NCBI GenBank assembly: GCA_947685225.1
Contig: CANTUV010000012.1
Coordinates: 310,001-374,000, forward strand
Direction of reading: 5' to 3'
DNA from: Garcia nutans
Lineage: Eukaryota; Streptophyta; Magnoliopsida; Malpighiales; Euphorbiaceae
Length of the DNA stretch: 64,000 nt
Every line of letters begins with the position of its first letter. Positions within the stretch are counted from its first letter, which is position 1. The notes under the pieces are model-generated. The model worked only from the letters and a program-made list of their open reading frames with translations, was not told the DNA's origin and made no database searches. The position numbers were made by a program, and so were the translations under genes. This document shows, piece by piece, positions 12,280 through 25,076 of the stretch.

Positions 12280-14534
12280 TAAAATTAGAGTTTAAGCAAG
12301 CATGGTTTAGGGAGAGGATAGGTCGAACCGGAGACATTGAACCCGGTTCATTTAGGTTCGGAGTTTCAGTGTAAATTTTTGAGAATTTTAATTTTCTAAT
12401 TTTAAAACTAATTGCGTAAATATCTCACACATTATATCCATAGGCTTTCAAATTATTATTTATCATGACTTTAATATTAATTTTTAATATATTTTAATTA
12501 TATTTAAACTTAGAACTTTAAATTTATGAAAACGATTTGTATTACAAAGAGTAATTGAGCATTTTTTAATATAATTTCAAGACATTGAAACATAATTTAA
12601 TAATAAGTTTAATAAGTTTATTTTCTTATAAACAATGGATTCGGTATCAATTTATTTATTTTTAGGATGTATTAAATTTAAAGAGTATTATGTGTAATTA
12701 AAGTATTAAATTTGATGTTTTAATCTTAATGTGTATATATATATTAAATAAATTGATAGAAAAATTTGAGAAAATTTATGAAGCCACCAATAAATTTTAT
12801 TAAAAATATTTAATAGATGTGTTTGATTGTGTTGGCCGTTGGAAAGCAAGAAGTTCATGAAGAGATTTCTGATGGCTGTAAGAGAGGAAAATAATAAGTA
12901 CAAGTGGTGTGAGATATACGAAGTTTGTACAATCTGGACCATTAGAAAAGGGAATCTAACGGTCAATATTTATTTGTGACAGGTGCATGATATAAGTACA
13001 TGTCAGCGTTCGATGGGCACTTTTTTGCCCTTTAATATGTGCTGATTTGGACTGCTCTTTGTTAGTACAAATGGTGAATTTTGGCCAACCATTGAAAACA
13101 AAATTAAATAAACATTATAACAGTTAAAAAATATATTTATTATAAAACACCATTTTATTTAAAATTAAGAAAAAATTATTTATTTATTTATTTTAATTTT
13201 ACCATTATTATTGTTACTAAATCTATATTGATATCATCATTAAATTTATCTAGGAAGTGAAAAAATATTTATAAACTTTTTTTTAAAAAAAAATTATACA
13301 TAATATTTTAATGAAATAAAAAAGTATTTTAATATGATATTAAAATAGAAAATATAAAAAATAACTATTTAACTCAACTCAATAAAATTTTAATTTTAAA
13401 TTAATTAAAATTAATTATATGAATTTTCTCCTTACTCAATGTGATTCAGAACTATTATATTTTTTAAAAATTATAAGAATATAAAATTATTTAAAATAAT
13501 TTTTAATCAAATTAATTTAAAATTTTATCTCTGTCTTTGCTGATTATATTTAATTTAATTTATTTCATATTGCTGATTGATATATTAGTGGATTTTCATT
13601 TTATCTAATAATGGTAAAAAAATAACTTATTCAATGAAAAAAAAAAACTCGAATTAACATTAGAATATATGTTTGTCATATTATTATATATTTAATTTTA
13701 TGTTCATCAAATGTGGACTTTAGGAGTTGAGTTGTTAAAGAAAGGGAAGTGAGTGTCTTGAAAATATAGAGTTCATGTGGGCAATTTTTGTTTGATATGT
13801 TTTGATTTAATTATTGAAAGAAACTTTATTATAAAATAATTTGGACAATGAAGTCATTAATTTTAATTATTTTGCATTGAGAAAATCTGATTGGCTAATG
13901 AAGGGATGGATTATTGGATACTTTTGGAAGATATCTACGTACTTATCCTTGCCATGGAGACTTCCATTAATGTTTTGAAAAGCAATTCATTATATATATA
14001 TATATATTTCATATTTGCCATTACACATGAGTAATAGATTGATTTATAATTTATAAATAGTTATTTTTTCAATAAAATTATATATATTATTTAATCAGTA
14101 TTAGTATGAGAGAATTGATTTTAATTTATTATTAAAATAATATATATTTACCGTTAAATTATATTTTAATAAATTATATATATTTTTTTTATAAAATCAA
14201 AATTCATTAAGGAAACTTCAAATAAATAAAGGCTATAAAAGAAATGAAAATTTTCTAATCTATTTAGATATCAATATAAACAAATTCTTCTAGCTAATTA
14301 AGCTTTGTATTATATTCTCTAACAGGCCTAGCTTAAACAATGATTTTACCAACTCTGACAAGTAAGAAATCGAATAAACCGAGAAGTTAACAATATAATT
14401 ATAATTTAGTATTGTATATGTACACTCCGTCAATTGGCGCCAATGTTGTAACAAAATACATTAACACTTAACAATTGCAATATACCAAAAATTACTAGGT
14501 CTGTTCATCAGGATAGTTATCTAGATTGCACCTC
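12280..14534. other. AT-rich spacer between the GATA gene and the WLM pseudogene
   Basis: It should hold the 3' UTR of the GATA gene in its first few hundred bases. A short less AT-rich patch is at 12830-13060. A TA microsatellite lies at 13991-14008. No gene was seen. Confidence 0.55.
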
Positions 14535-16428
14535 TCAATTGCCAAGATTGTATACTGTAGTTGACACTGGTGGACCATATGAATATCTCCATTCACTGCA
14601 AGCTGAGCATTTGTCCAACTTCACACTGTTCTCCAAGGTACAGAATTTACAAGACCACATTTTGTACTTCTTGTTTGCATCTTTGGGCTTTTCTGTGCAA
14701 CAAAGCTCGCACAATGGAGCTAATGGCTGCGTCAATCCCACGTTGTTCACATGCAAAACAATCATGTTAATTCTTTTAAGAAGTAATCTATTCAAAAGGA
14801 AACAAAAGAAATATTTTTTCTACAACAGAAATTGAAATACAAATGCAGAAAGAGAGCAAGAGTGGGAAGAGAACTTAAATGAGAACAAAAAAAAAGAGAG
14901 TAAAAACAACAATAATGGATGAGAGCTTATTTTTATGCTTGTATATAGGATTTGGTAGGCTATGTTAGCACTGCATATACAGAGAGAAAGAAGAGAAGTA
15001 ATGGAAGGCATCCAAACCCACTATTAATTTTAGGGTCACACTAGGTCTTATAACATCATTACAGAAAAAAAGCAGGGAAACAAGAGAACAGATTTGTGTG
15101 TGCATATTTAGATGACGTTTATCATGATCTATGATTATCATCTTTGAATTTACAAAAAGAAAAACTTCAATTACTATAAATGTAAACCCTGTTCTCATTT
15201 CAAGGCAACTCTCCCGTATCTGCATGTAATGAAAATTTATGAACCAAAGACAAATAACTTCAAGCAGAATAATGTCAAGTGTAAAAACATCTACCCAAAA
15301 AAAAAAGAACAATTGAAACTTTTAAATGCCCCAAAGAACCGAATCGTAATCATCAGATGATGCATAGCTACAAAAGCTAAGACCAGAAATGTTCAAGTTT
15401 TGAAGTATGTATAACACATAATGTAACTCCAAAATCAGACTTCAGATCCACTAATCATATGCTCAATGAAAATATAGCCACCAATTAGCGACCAATCACA
15501 ATGACATTTTATCCACGAGCTAGTTAAATCAGACTAATTAATATCAATCACTAACCAGATTCAACAAAGTGCAGGCTCCACACTCCCACATAGCATGCTC
15601 CTCAGGATTATTAGTTGCATCTTGCTTAGGTAAGGACCCTAGAGATGGACCATCAGTTAGATCCACAAAACTAGTATCAAAAGATGAATTCTCATATGAG
15701 ATACAAGTTCTCTTTTTAAGGTAAGTGCCATGGTCAAGAACTGATGCAGAAGGAGAAACATCAGCGGATAAATCTATGATACTGAACGTTGAATGATCAT
15801 TAAATGATTGAAAATCTGTATTGTTAATTGGTTGACAATCTCTTTTTTTTACCATTATTTGGATTTGAGCTTCCTGCATTATCTACAAGTTCTTTCACTA
15901 TACCAGTGCTACTTTCTCCATCCTCATAAGCCTCAGAAGATTGCAAACCACACCAGATCTAATCCTGCAATCTCCTTTCAGCAGCCATTGCTGCTGCTTG
16001 TATTGGACTGGGTGCGACCATAATGGTGCTATCACCACCAAGCCGTTTAGGTCCAGATGGTAGAATAGATCCCAATTTTGCTCTCTTTTCAGCAGCAGCT
16101 AAGGCAGTTTGACGAAGTGATGAAACAGGAGGTTGATGGGAAAACCCACCCAAACGCCTTCCTGGCAAATCAAAACCCTCTCCTGTGCCAGTTATTCCCT
16201 TAGAAAGCAGTTCCTCACATTCCTGTTAAAAATAGAGAAAACAAATGAGCAGAGCCTAAAGGCCACTTGAATTCCTCTAGCCTGTAGATAATTTACCAAA
16301 AAGCAAGATCATTAGTGAACCAAGACGCATGAAATTCAAAATAATTGGAACTGCAAGCACAGGAATCATAATAAGAGCACAGAGAAAGTGTTTGATTAAA
16401 CAAATCAGGGAAAAACATATAGCAACAC

Positions 16429-16487
16429 CTTTCTCAACTCATCCCATAGCTTGTAGTACTGTTTTGAAAATTCATTAAACAATGCTT
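16429..16487 (-). pseudogene. Second copy of the end of the WLM exon 2
   Basis: On the minus strand this stretch ends YYKLWDELRK and is followed by a splice donor GTGTTG. The true exon 2 end at 17307 reads FYRLCDELRK with donor GTGTTA. About 40 bases including the donor are shared. An AG acceptor (16488-16489) precedes it. The residues YKLWDELRK are closer to what I recall of Arabidopsis than the copy in the main exon. It is either a relic of a partial tandem duplication or of an older version of the gene. Confidence 0.55.
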
Positions 16488-16789
16488 CTAAACACAAAAG
16501 TAAGTATTTTTGCACTGTTGACAAAGTTTATGATGCTAACAACTTGCATATGCATACATGTAACAAGAAAAAAAAGAAAAGTAATATTATCAGCATGTTT
16601 TAAGTGGAACGAGCTGTATCTTTTCTTTCTTTTCTTCTTGTACAATCAACTAATCAATTAATTCTTCAAAAAAAAAAAAACTAATCAATTAATTAATAAT
16701 TTATAACCTTTCAATCAATTAATTTTATAAATTATAAACATAGCCCCATTGTGAAATTTAACAATCTGTAAAATTTATTTTTGATTAGA

Positions 16790-17275
16790 ATTCAAGAGTT
16801 TTTTTGGCTCCACTAAGTGGAATCCGATCAAACAGTTGTCAAAAAAAGGCATCGGGAAGTTAAAACGAAGTTGCTGTACTTGCCGGACTCTCACCGGGAA
16901 CGCTCCCAAACCACCAGAGTTTGGCCAACCCAAAAACTAATCTGAAAATCACAAATGAGGCACCAAAATGAAGCTCAGAAGGAGAGGGACTCAAAATTAC
17001 CTGTGTCGCCGGAAAATGACGTCGGAATCAGCCATAAAAGCCGTCGAAAGCTCTCGGCCACCTGTCAGTTCGTGTGGCGCTTGCGGCGCCTCCCGGTGGC
17101 CGTTGCCGGCGAATCAGATGGCATCGAGCTCGGCTGACGATGGGCTTTCAGCTGGTGGTGGTGGTGTCGTCGGAGGTTGGACGTACAGCAGTATATCGGA
17201 CCACCGATCGTTTCTCGATCTCTCTCTCTCCTTAAATTCTCCTCTCTCCTCGTTCTGATTGGTTAGGCTTTTATA
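16790..17275. other. GC-rich block inside the WLM pseudogene intron
   Basis: This block is clearly GC-richer than all its surroundings, with many CCGGCG-type words and a CT-rich end (17219-17250). Open frames on the plus strand (16955-17258) show no known domain. It resembles the start of a mobile element or a promoter plus leader, but no ends were identified. It lies between the two copies of the exon 2 end. Confidence 0.45.
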
Positions 17276-17861
17276 ACATCAAATACAATTTATACTTCTA
17301 TAACACCTTTCTCAACTCATCGCAAAGCCTGTAGAAACTGGCATTGTGAGGACCATCAACGTTATGGTATAGTTCATGAAGCATTATGTCCAGAACCTGA
17401 TCATATGGAAAGAAATCACAATCTCTGTTTGGCCTCCGAAGCAGTAATTTCACATGCACGCCACCTCCCACATTCAGTCCTAGAAGAGATGGGTTCTGTG
17501 GACTGCATTCCATTTCCATATATGCTTACATTAAAATCAGATTGAAGTTGAATTGAAACAATATAAGCCCAAAATAACAATTAGCTCAAGTTAAAACTCA
17601 AAATCTATGCTTTCATCAATTAATTTAGATTAAAAAGTAAGAAAGAATCAAACTTTATACTTGAATATACACAAAAAAAATGGAAGGAAAATTAAGTACT
17701 AGAACTCAGAAAGTAGCTTGACAGTTGACACGCCACTTGCGTTTACGCATAATAGGTTGGACCTGTTTGGTTATTTTCTCAAGCATCTTCTTTGCTTCTT
17801 CTTCTCCTGGTTTCTTTAGGGCTTTGATTTCCCATACTTAATTTAGATCCCCCAAAGTCAT

Positions 17862-19402
17862 CTTTGTTTCTCCAGTTTGAAAAAACAAAAAAAACAAAAC
17901 AAAACCCTAATATACCCAGAGAAACTTTTTGTTATGAGATTCGCTAATCGAAATTCATGGTTGTTGTTGTGCTTGAATTCTGAATGCGAATTTTATTGAT
18001 CTGAACACAAAGGATCGCTACTGCAGTTTTGGTTATATTTGGTTGGCGGGACTTAGAATGTGAAACAGCCAAACAAGTGAAAGCTGAATCTTACATTTTG
18101 TATTACCGATGGTTTATAATGGACCGGAGATAGAACCGGAGATATAAATGCTCTGAAGAGCCCAAAGCCAGGAGATTGTGTTTGCCTTTGAGTATTCTAG
18201 TTGTTGAAAACACCCAGCCAAAATAACAAAAAAACACAGCAAATACAGATAAGATGACAGAAAGACAGAAAAATAAAGGAAAAGAGAGAAAGAACAAGGT
18301 GGTGAGGTCTACTACCGACAAAAATGCAGGCAGTAGCCCAAGATCTAAGACTGAAACTAAAATTCTGGGTAGTCTTATTTCATAGAGGAATCAGAAAAGA
18401 AAACAAATTTTATGATGAAACAAAAGGTGAATTTATTTAAAATTTAGCAAGTTTGATAAGACTATTGAAAAAAAAAATTGAATTCTTCTATTTACTCTTC
18501 TTTACTCCTATTTTTTAGAATTTTAGAGAGAAAAATTTGAAAAGACAGAATAAATTAGAAAAATTAATTTCTGTCTCTTTACTCTTATTTACTCTACTAT
18601 TGTTTATACCAAATAAAAAAAATAAAAAAAATAAATTTATTTTCCCTTACTTTTTCTTGTGATTATCCTCAACCAAATAAACTGTAAAGATAAATTTGAA
18701 AAAGAAAGATATAGAATCATATGAAACCACCGTATCGGTGATTTAAGAAAATAATAAAAAAATACAATCTCCAAACCATTAAAAAATAATGATGTACCTT
18801 ATTATGGATATGAAAATCAAAACATACATGATATTAAGCCATACCATATCATACTGCACCGGAAGCCACCACCCCATCCAAATAAAAGTGTAAATTAGAG
18901 TTTTTCCTGAGGAGTAGAATGAAAAATCATAAAAAAGAAAAAGAACAGAAAGAAAATCGGGCTCACAGGAAGACCAAAAGGTGTTCGAATTTATGGAATC
19001 GATTAGAAGCTGCTGGGGGATTTTCTGATTCGAAGATTTCTTTATTGTACTACGACCCTTGATTCGACTACTGAATTGATACAATGCAACATTATATATT
19101 TAAATAACTGATCAAATACTTATTTTGCCATTATAGTACACCTCCTATTGCAACTGACAGTCACAGACATTGCATAGCTCCTTCTTCTACCCAATAGATC
19201 CAGATCCCTCTCTTCCCAATTCTTACCCTTTATCAAATCAATCAAAGTATCTTTATTTCTACTCTGGAGAGTATAAAGTTTCTCTCTTTCACTGGTCTCT
19301 GTTCTTGTTCTTTTTGTTGTTAGATTATAGTTGGAGAGTTTTTCTTTTGTCCATCTTTTTCTGTCTTTTTAAGAAAATTTTGTTTTAGAGCAAATAATAA
19401 TA
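17862..19402. other. Spacer between two divergently placed pseudogenes
   Basis: It should contain the former promoters of both genes. The T-rich stretch 19170-19402 is a likely old 5' UTR of the plus-strand gene. No further coding sequence was seen. Confidence 0.55.
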
Positions 19403-21279
19403 ATGGGTATAGCAACAATATTAGATTTGTTGAGGAAAAATCAAAACTTTTTATTCCGCCCAGTTCTCCGCCTCAGCGGCTGTCTCCGCCGCCGCCTCCT
19501 CTATTGCAATTGCCGGCACACCTTTTGCTTCCAGATACTTATTCGCGTACCATCTCTCTCTACTCTATACATATGAATGGCGGTGCATGCTTATATTTAT
19601 TTTGTGTATATGTTTGATATGGATCGATAATTGTTTGTTAACATGGATGTATTGAATTGGTTATTTAGCTCAGAAACTGTAGTTTGAATATATTTGCAAT
19701 TTACTTCGTGATAAGTAGGTTGCTATATGAGTTGATTAGTGTTGAGATGATTAAATTTAATTTTAAAATGGTCAATATGGTATCAATGATTGTGTTCAAT
19801 TCAGAGAGTTTGTTATGCTCAAATGACTGACCTAATTGCAGGAGATTTGTTATCTGTTAGGGCAATGAACAACTGAACGAAGCGTCTAAATTTTGGCTTT
19901 GGTAGAAATTGGATGCTTTGTCCTTATTTTTCTTCTCTGTTTATCAAGTCACTAGAAGTATAGAACTTTCTCATTGGTGGCCTTCTATAGTGCATTGGTT
20001 AATGTTGTAGGACCGAAATGTATATTCTTCTTTTTGCGATCTGTATTCATCTTGGAGAAAAGGAATAAAGGAGAAGTTAAAATTTCTGAGTCTGAAACTT
20101 CCAGAAATTGTTTGATGGTTTTATTTTTCCACATTCCTTAATTGAAAACAGTTTTTTTTTTTCTTGTGATAATATGTGTAAATATTTGCTTCTTTAAGCT
20201 CACCTCTAACCATATGTGGACTTCCTTTGTTGTCATGGCAATTTTTCTGGAGTGTCAGTTGCTTATTGTGATGCTGGTCTAGTTTTATCTGAAGATTATA
20301 TTAGCATCTGCAGATATTTTTCAACATGATTTTCTCAAGTATACTATGCAGGAGTACTACTTAAAGTTAAAACCTCTTTTATCAGCTTTTGAATGGAAAC
20401 AACTAGCTATGACATCTTTGAGGTCATTCTTGCTATTCTATTTGCCTGTTCTAGAGCCTACTTCAATTCAGAAGAGGACAATGATGATTTTCTACAGGAT
20501 GTTCCAGAAAACCATAAAGTAGATTTGGTTGTCCCCTTCAAAAAACCGTTGAAGCAAATTGTTCGTGAGGTAAGTTGTATTGCCTCTTCAATTTCATGAA
20601 GACTTATTTTAACAAAGTTTAGTTTGTAATTTATTTCAGTCAATAGGTACTCTATTGCCAATTGTATACTGCTGTAACTGGGAAGCAGGGGTTGCAGTTT
20701 TTAGCCCACTAATATATCAATAGTTTCTAAGAAAAATTCCCTTGGAGGTTAAATCTACTGATATCCCAATATAGATTTCTGATCGTCATATTAGGAGGGA
20801 TCTGATCTATTGTTTGCTAATTAGGAACCATTTAATCCCTTTGGCTAGTAGAATTTCTTTTCATATTTGGAACTTTACTTTCTTTAGGTTTTAATCATTA
20901 ACGTTACTTTATGAAGAATCTATGCTCTTTGGTAAATAAGGCTTTTCTCTGGCTTGTGTCTTTATGAGTTGCACTTCTCATGATTTGTGGCTTTTTCTGG
21001 CTACGGTGCATCCGAGTTTATGAACGCTGGTGTTGATTTGATTTTGCTTACTCAATTGGCTTTTCTTGTTTGCCACTTCCTTACCTTAACGTCATTCTGA
21101 AATATTGATGATATTCCAGGATTAGTTTTGTCCATAATACATTGTGAGTTATTGTATTTAAAACCGAAATGTCAATGCCTCCTTTTTCTTTTTTTATTTT
21201 ATAATCATTGAAGCATCCAAGCTATCACATTTAGCTTCTCCTCAAATTTCCAGAATCTTACTCTCATATATTATAAAGC

Positions 21280-21700
21280 CAGTGGCGTAGCCAGGATTTT
21301 AGATAAGGGGGGTCCAATTCAACTTAAAATTTATAATTCACAAAAATAACATTTATAATAAAATAAATAAAACAAGAAAAAGGAATTAACGAAGAAGAAA
21401 CGTGAGAAAGAAGAGAAAGAGTCACAATTAAGTTATTCTTGTTTGTTTGTAATGGGCAGAGTCATTGACAAATCTTGTTTGTTTGTAATGGGCTTGATTA
21501 AAAGGCCCAGTTTTAAATATTGGAAAAAAAGGATGAAAAATGTTGGGAGCGTGGATCGAAGTTGCGTGCTCTCACGTAGTAAGATCAAGCTGTTCCATCT
21601 CAACCAATGTAATATTCATTCTCAAATATACCTAAAAAATTTTTATTTTTAACTGAGGGGGGAACAGGGCCCCATGGGACCCCCTTTATCTCCGCCTCTG
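21280..21700 (-). mobile_element. Second copy of the hAT non-autonomous element, 421 bp
   Basis: This is the reverse orientation of the 7505-8236 element and nearly identical to it, but it lacks about 300 internal bases near the 3' side. It is flanked by a perfect 8-bp duplication, TATAAAGC, at 21272-21279 and 21701-21708. It is inserted in an intron of the dead At1g26180-like gene. Confidence 0.9.
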
Positions 21701-22479
21701 TATAAAGCTCTATATATTATTCTATTAGATCTATGTGATGATAGTCAAATATTACTTGGCACACCTTCAGAATTTTGCACAAGTTCAGTTCTTTTACAAG
21801 CTTGATGATGCTTATTTTGTTAGTATGCAATGAAAGAGTTAACTGAATTAGGTTTTTCTTTTCCATCTCAGACTTCTGTCATAACTACAAGACGGGTTCA
21901 AGACAGACTTTTTGTTCATTATGCTTCACAGCTGGTAGCTTGGAAACTTCTTAAAGGTACTTTCCTTTCGTGACAAAATCAATGCAAAATTTTAAAATAC
22001 ACTTTCTTTCAGGAGCACTGTGACACTGTGACATTTTAATAAATCACCTAACTGATGTATTCAAATAACAAATGGAGAACAATTAAATATGGACTTGATA
22101 TCGTTTCTATTGAGAAGAACAATAATTCTATTCTTACAGTCTTCCAAAAGAAAAAAAAAATTCGTAGAAATATTTTTTTTATTACATTATATTTTATTAT
22201 GTATAGTATAAATAATATTATTCAATATATATTATAGTACATAATGAAAATAACTGATAATATATATAGCCCACATAATACATAATCTGTATATAATAGT
22301 GCAGTATATAACTTATACATATACTAAATATGATATATAACACATAAAATGTAAAGCATATATATGTATAATATAATATATACATATATTGCATATAATA
22401 TATATGTAATAGTGTGTTATATATATATACTATATATATAGTATATAAATATAATAATATAATATATATATATATGAGT

Positions 22480-22537
22480 GAAAATAATATTATATATATT
22501 AAGTAGTATGTATATATAGTATATTATACTATATATA

Positions 22538-22568
<31 letters not shown>

Positions 22569-22790
22569 ATATATAACATCATCTTATATTGATGATGTTA
22601 AATTAATTATATTATATATATATATATTAATTTTACCATATATTACAGTGAAAATAATATATTAAGTAGTATAGATATTGTAGTATGTATATTATATAGT
22701 ATATTGTACTATATATACATCTATATATATTATATATATAACATAATTTTATATTGTTGATGTTATATTAACTATGATCAACTTTATAAC
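22480..22790. repeat. AT-rich tandem duplication with an ATCT microsatellite
   Basis: Two neighbouring units of about 165 bases share the words 'aatatattaagtagtat', 'actatatatata' and a 'ttgatgatgtta'-type end. The first unit contains about seven ATCT repeats at 22539-22568; the second has only traces. Confidence 0.65.
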
Positions 22791-23029
22791 ATTAACTATT
22801 TATATTATATGCAATATATAATTAACCTTATATGATATATTATATTTTTATATATTAAATGTATTATAGACACAATCTAATTTTTATATTAATTATATAA
22901 TATTAACTATATATATTAGTAATAATCATATATGATATTGACTTAGATATGTATATATTAATAATATTGACTTAATTAAACTATATATGCTTACATTACA
23001 TATATAATTTATTTATGTTTGAGTTAAAT

Positions 23030-23350
23030 AATAAACAATGTTGTTGATACAGTTGAGTGGTAAAATGCATTAATTTTTTTCAAGAGATCGGGAAGGGGTT
23101 CGAACTGTAACAAAAAACCCATATATAAAACTTTATAAATGGATAAATGGGTAGGGTACTCACGGCTACCTGTTACTAGAATTCATATATAAATGGGTTT
23201 GGATAGCGGGTATTCTAACCTATAAACCTTAATCCGACCTGAACCCAATACGGGTAGAATATTTAATACACAGACACATCTCAAACTTATTTATATACTA
23301 CTCGAATTCTATATAATCAGATCAGAGTGGGTCGAATACCTGAAATTACT
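23030..23350 (+). repeat. Possible tRNA-derived SINE or similar repeat
   Basis: An A-box-like stretch (cagttgagtggtaaaatgca) is followed about 35 bases later by a good B box (GGTTCGAACT). The following part holds several gggtac/acccat words. No clear ends or target duplication were found. Confidence 0.35.
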
Positions 23351-23970
23351 CAATCCGCTGTCGCCGCTAGATTGGATCAATATTCACAGATGTTTCAAAA
23401 TTAACTATGCGCAAAAGCCGAAAGAGGAATGCCTGTTATTCTTTACTTCAGAGTTAGCAGGACAACTTTGAATGGTCAAATATTGCCTCCTCCTTTTAAA
23501 GGTCAAATACTCTCCTTTCTTTCTTTTTATTTAAGCATGACACTTTTAAGGGTTGCTGCTTCATGGCTTATACAAGCTGGTATTTAAATTTAATGATTCA
23601 TTTCTAACCTAGAAAATTCTGAAGAAGAAAACTGTTTGGTTGATAAAGCAAGTTAAAATTCTTAGAAAGAAGGTTACTTATGTTACTCTCAGGTTTAGTT
23701 CGTCACTAGTTTTTGCCTCCATCAAGGCGGGGATTGGCGCAAACCTAATTCATCCATGACTAGGCCAATGGATTGGTAAGTAATTATCTCTCAGTCTATT
23801 TTTTTAAATGATATCTTTTCATAAAATTTGACTGAACTTGCTAAATGCCTTGTGATCCAATGAACTAATATATGATTTTTTTTTTATTAGCAGGCTGTGA
23901 TGATGGGGATTTAGCTAGTCCAGTTATAGTTACAGTTTTCCTTAAAAAAGCTTTTCATACGGTTCTTTAA

Positions 23971-25076
23971 ATCAGTGTGCCAATAAATTACTGGATGTAC
24001 TTCTTGGAACTGTTTCTAACTTTATCGCACGTCAAAAATTATTATTATTTTTTTATATCTAGTTATATATAATATATATTTATATATAAATAAAAATATA
24101 AAATAGTTATTGTTAGTTGAATTTTCACCTCTCACTTCTAATAAAATAGTTCTTATGATTTTAGTACTGTTGAACTTTGAGTCTTAAAGAATATGGGCCT
24201 AAACTCGGAGAATAAGAATCGTTATCCGGACCGATGGTGAAGAAAATAGAAAGAGCAAATTATTCTATTCCTAAGAAATTTTTAATTCTTGCTGGGCTCA
24301 AAAAGTTAAATATACATGAAAAATATGAGAAGTGACCTAGCACTCTAATGGCGTCCTGTTCATTGGAATTTAATTCTTTTCAAGTCTAAATATTATTAAA
24401 TTTTGCATCATTATGAGATTATTTATATTACAAGAAATTAAAATAAATAAATATTCATCAAATTATAAACAAATAATAAATAGACATTTATATAAGATGA
24501 AAAAATATCCTTACCATGTTTGAGTCTAAATATAAATTAAAATTAAACAACTTAAATAAGTATGATATCCACAAATAAAAATATATATTTTACAACTTTG
24601 AAATTTAAATAATAAAAATTATATTCTATAAATATATTTTAATATTAAACTATTAGTAAAATATAGGGTGTAATCCATCCGGTTTCCCTGTAAGAATAGA
24701 AATTAACAAAAGCAATTTAAAAGAGAAATTACAAATATATCATATACATGCAAGATTTATAAATATAATATATAAATAATGATGTTGATCCATCAAAAAA
24801 AATGTATAGAAAAATATAATTTATTTTTGATATATTTAATACATATCATTAAAATATAAAAAATAATTTTTTTAAAAAATTCAAGCGTGTAAAATTATTA
24901 AAAAAATAAAATACAGCAAAAACAATTTTTTTAAAAAATATTTTTTATGTAGTTTTCTATCATGGAAAAGATGGGCCTAAATAGTAAGTCTGTAGAACTC
25001 CTGGGCCTATTCAGCCCACGAACCGACCCTTTTTGCATACCCAACAAAAACACTGGAGTCTTTTCGTGCTGGCTTG
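23971..25076. other. AT-rich spacer
   Basis: No gene was seen. The last 120 bases before 25077 are less AT-rich and probably contain the start of the next transcript. Confidence 0.55.

Larger units (their letters stand above)
14535..17861 (-). pseudogene. WLM (WSS1-like) metalloprotease gene, broken
   Basis: An intact copy would be a DNA-dependent protease that removes DNA-protein crosslinks. Exons read: 17861-17700, 17502-17307, 16222 to about 15550, and about 14724-14535. Exon 2 carries the zinc site HELYHNVDGPH. Exon 3 carries PGRRLGGFSHQPP and IQAAAMAAERRL. The last exons carry two RanBP2-type fingers; the first is split by an intron, the second reads WSCKFC...CSAC. Lesions: TAA at 17838-17840 (codon 8, Lys in relatives); a 7-base tandem duplication at 17718-17730 that shifts the frame and gives TGA at 17706; TAG at 15959-15961; and a one-base shift at a run of eight A at 15843-15850. 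Splice phases are otherwise kept, so inactivation seems fairly recent. Sequencing error is unlikely for four separate lesions. Confidence 0.85.
19403..23970 (+). pseudogene. Conserved plant protein (At1g26180-like), broken
   Basis: The function of this family is unknown to me; the match is from memory of its motifs. Exon 1 starts ATG at 19403 and ends at 19556, encoding an Ala/Ser-rich presumed targeting region ending GTPFASRYLF. Exon 2 (20259-20569) has AYCDAG, LKLKPLLSAFEWK and DLVVPFKKPLKQIVRE. Exon 3 (21872-21956) has TTRRVQDRLFVHYASQ. Later pieces are RGMPVILYFRVSRTT (23415-23467), VAASWLIQAG (about 23550), SLVFASIKAGIGANLI (about 23705) and a last exon (23893-23970). Lesions: a frameshift in exon 1, TGA after RYFST in exon 2, a frameshift near 20455, an insertion inside the exon near 23470-23535, and TGA at 23757-23759. 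An hAT element and a 1.4-kb AT-rich block sit in introns. Confidence 0.75.

Noticed and set aside
11178..12295. Other open frames overlapping the GATA gene, including minus-strand ones
   Set aside because: They are shadows of the two GATA exons in other frames and lack domains.
14539..14835. Plus-strand open frames at the end of the WLM pseudogene
   Set aside because: They are antisense to the second RanBP2 finger exon, whose cysteine pattern is decisive.
16955..17258. Plus-strand open frame in the GC-rich block of the WLM intron
   Set aside because: GC-rich DNA opens frames by chance; no domain, no good start context and no exon partner were seen.
16429..17275. A new chimeric gene starting with ATGGCTGATTCC on the minus strand and joining the 16487-16429 exon
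   Set aside because: The donor after the candidate first exon does not give the right phase for the downstream exon, and exon 3 has a stop anyway.
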